Shown here: positions 19,464-20,230 of the stretch, one piece after another
Layout: every line of letters starts with the position of its first letter
How positions within the stretch are numbered: the first letter of the stretch is position 1
DNA from: CAIMDX01 sp041652155
Lineage (GTDB): Bacteria; Patescibacteriota; Minisyncoccia; Minisyncoccales; JAQTVQ01
Reading direction: 5' to 3'
Assembly: GCA_041652155.1 (NCBI GenBank)
Contig: JBAZHV010000019.1
Coordinates: forward strand, 1-20,230
Length of the DNA stretch: 20,230 nt
The notes under the pieces: model-generated
What the model saw: only the letters and a program-made list of their open reading frames with translations
What the model was told of the DNA's origin: nothing
Database searches by the model: none
Made by a program: the position numbers and the translations under genes

Positions 19464-19706
19464 CTATTGGCCCCTTAAGGCTGCCTTTTCTTCACGAATA
19501 GCTTGAAGCTCTTCTTCAAGCATCTTTTCTTCCTCGTCTAAGGCAGACATCTCGTTCTTCGGAGAAATAAATCTCCGTCGTCCGAAGCCGAAGCCTCTTC
19601 CAAATCCGCAGCCCCAGCCTCGCCGCATCCCGGCGCCGCAAGGACCCATTCCTCGTCCGGTCATCGGGCCTTCACCCGCTGGACCGGTTTTATCTTGTTG
19701 TGGCAT
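19464..19706 (-). CDS. DUF5320-family small Gly/Arg-rich protein
   Basis: The 80-residue protein has the DUF5320 pattern: MPQQDKTGPAGEGPMTGRGM, GPCGAG, then an R/G/F-rich stretch (WGCGFGRGFGFGRRRF) and a C-terminal charged coiled coil (SALDEEEKMLEEELQAIREE). Two cysteines at GPC and GCG are candidates for metal or cluster binding. Members of this family recur beside PF02579 proteins and MinD-type ATPases in anaerobes, so it fits this cluster. Function is unknown. It has its own strong promoter with an operator-like palindrome and a leader of about 50 nt without Shine-Dalgarno. A hairpin follows its stop. Confidence 0.9.
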   Translation of the reverse strand: MPQQDKTGPAGEGPMTGRGMGPCGAGMRRGWGCGFGRGFGFGRRRFISPKNEMSALDEEEKMLEEELQAIREEKAALRGQ

Positions 19707-19761
19707 ATTTTTTTGTGCTTATTTATTTAGACTTTTCGACCTTTAAACGAACTGTATATTG

Positions 19762-19791
19762 AGTATATATTCATAATGAATACCTTGTCAA
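19762..19791 (-). promoter_or_regulatory. Promoter with a 7-1-7 palindrome in the spacer, upstream of DUF5320
   Basis: Minus strand TTGACA (19791-19786), 18-bp spacer, TATACT (19767-19762). The spacer contains the perfect inverted repeat TATTCAT-T-ATGAATA (19782-19768). A protein bound there would lie between the two boxes and block or remodel the promoter. The 7-1-7 geometry resembles Fur-family operators (for example PerR), but the bases do not match a known box closely. Confidence 0.7.
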
Positions 19792-20016
19792 TACGCAAAA
19801 AGTGGATATTTTTAAAACACTTTTCTGTCGTCAAAGAAAACAAGGCCTCCCGGCGGCGGCTGATAATGCGAAATCAATAATTGCTATAAAAAACTGCTTC
19901 TCTTTCTTTTCGTTTTCACCAAAATTATGCCTGCCGCCCAATAACAGAAAGAATATAGAAGTATCTTACAAAATATACTAAACCAATTGCCGGTAAACAC
20001 CTCCGCCGAATATTAA
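19792..20016. other. Intergenic stretch left of the recombinase fragment
   Basis: No gene is supported here. The plus-strand frame of the recombinase fragment is broken by a TAA at 20014-20016. The residues before it (EYRSILQNILNQLPVNTSAE) may or may not belong to the recombinase. A small GC-rich patch (CCTCCCGGCGGCGG, near 19846-19859) stands out in AT-rich sequence. Confidence 0.3.
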
Positions 20017-20230
20017 ACCTATTGCAAACCCCGCAAAAATAAAGATTTGAAAAATCTTCTTTTCCGCAACTTCGCCGTTTGCGGCGAATGCGGCTACTCC
20101 ATTACGGTTGAACGGCACATCAAAAAAAGCGGACTGAAATTTATATATTACCGCTGTACCAAAAAGAGCAAAACGCAAAAATGCTCCCAGCATAGCTTTT
20201 TGCGGCAAGAAGAATTGGCCGAACAAGTGA
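20017..20230 (+). pseudogene. C-terminal zinc-ribbon fragment of a large serine recombinase (runs off the window)
   Basis: The plus strand in the frame of position 20017 reads through without a stop to the window edge: KPRKNKDLKNLLFRNFAVCG, ECGYSITVERHIKKSGLKFI, YYRCTKKSKTQKCSQHSFLR, QEELAEQV. The CGEC pair, the YYRCT-K-KCSQ pair and the R(E)EEL helix are the recombinase zinc beta-ribbon of large serine recombinases (resolvase/invertase superfamily). The catalytic N-terminal domain and recombinase domain that should precede it are missing: a TAA stands directly upstream and there is no plausible start. It is either a decayed end or a gene broken by rearrangement. The minus-strand ORF on the same bases is a shadow. 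Confidence 0.85.

Noticed and set aside
19978..20226. Minus-strand 82-residue frame with hydrophobic stretches
   Set aside because: It is the reverse shadow of the serine-recombinase zinc-ribbon frame on the plus strand, which has recognisable cysteine motifs.
1..20230. CRISPR array, tRNA or rRNA genes
   Set aside because: No regularly spaced direct repeats, tRNA cloverleaf with a TTCGA-type T-loop, or rRNA-like segment was found on either strand by eye.

Overview
The window looks like a chromosome segment of an uncultured bacterium of the Candidate Phyla Radiation (Patescibacteria), most like Parcubacteria. This is inferred from gene content and style. The core genes are short and compact: ThrRS has no TGS domain, PheT has no EMAP-like tRNA-binding insert, and a four-helix-bundle gene sits inside the pheS/pheT pair. 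DNA is AT-rich between genes, ribosome-binding sites are scarce, and several starts lie almost directly behind a -10 box. TGA is used as a stop, so this is not the code-25 (Gracilibacteria-type) group. No rRNA, tRNA or CRISPR array is visible.

Left part (1-9027, all minus strand): the N-terminus of a type IV prepilin cut by the edge; a helical repeat-like protein; a truncated RhuM-family gene; an inverted-repeat element with a folded core; then secE-nusG-rplK (transcription and secretion core) behind a consensus promoter; then pheS - four-helix-bundle gene - pheT - gyrB. Between gyrB and secE lies an 81-bp fossil of a second gyrB 3' end. It encodes exactly the same 26 residues as the living copy, with 15 synonymous differences. 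The four-helix-bundle gene is enclosed by imperfect inverted arms that abut its start and stop codons, like a 23S rRNA intervening sequence placed inside an mRNA.

Middle part (9028-14766): a 3' untranslated stretch with five tandem hairpins, following a small two-TM protein whose leader can form alternative stems around a strong Shine-Dalgarno; a basic protein of unknown function; thrS with a T-box leader, a factor-independent terminator and an extra 114-bp palindromic element; an alpha/beta hydrolase; and the only intact plus-strand gene, a charged coiled-coil protein behind a strong promoter that starts essentially at the ATG.

Right part (14767-20230): an accessory cluster read on the minus strand: DUF5320 protein, thioredoxin, a fused periplasmic thioredoxin/CcdA-like membrane protein, two NifX/NifB-type (PF02579) proteins, a MinD-family ATPase with an inserted two-cluster ferredoxin, a cation-diffusion-facilitator transporter with a zinc-ribbon tail, and a DUF134 (UPF0251) regulator. 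Most of these genes overlap or nearly touch, so they form one operon. Together they suggest thiol/electron transfer coupled to metal or metal-sulfur cofactor handling, related to the 'orange protein' type clusters of anaerobes. A promoter with a perfect 7-1-7 inverted repeat in its spacer precedes DUF5320. At the right edge is the C-terminal zinc ribbon of a large serine recombinase on the plus strand, without an intact upstream reading frame, which hints that this cluster lies in a mobile or formerly mobile region.
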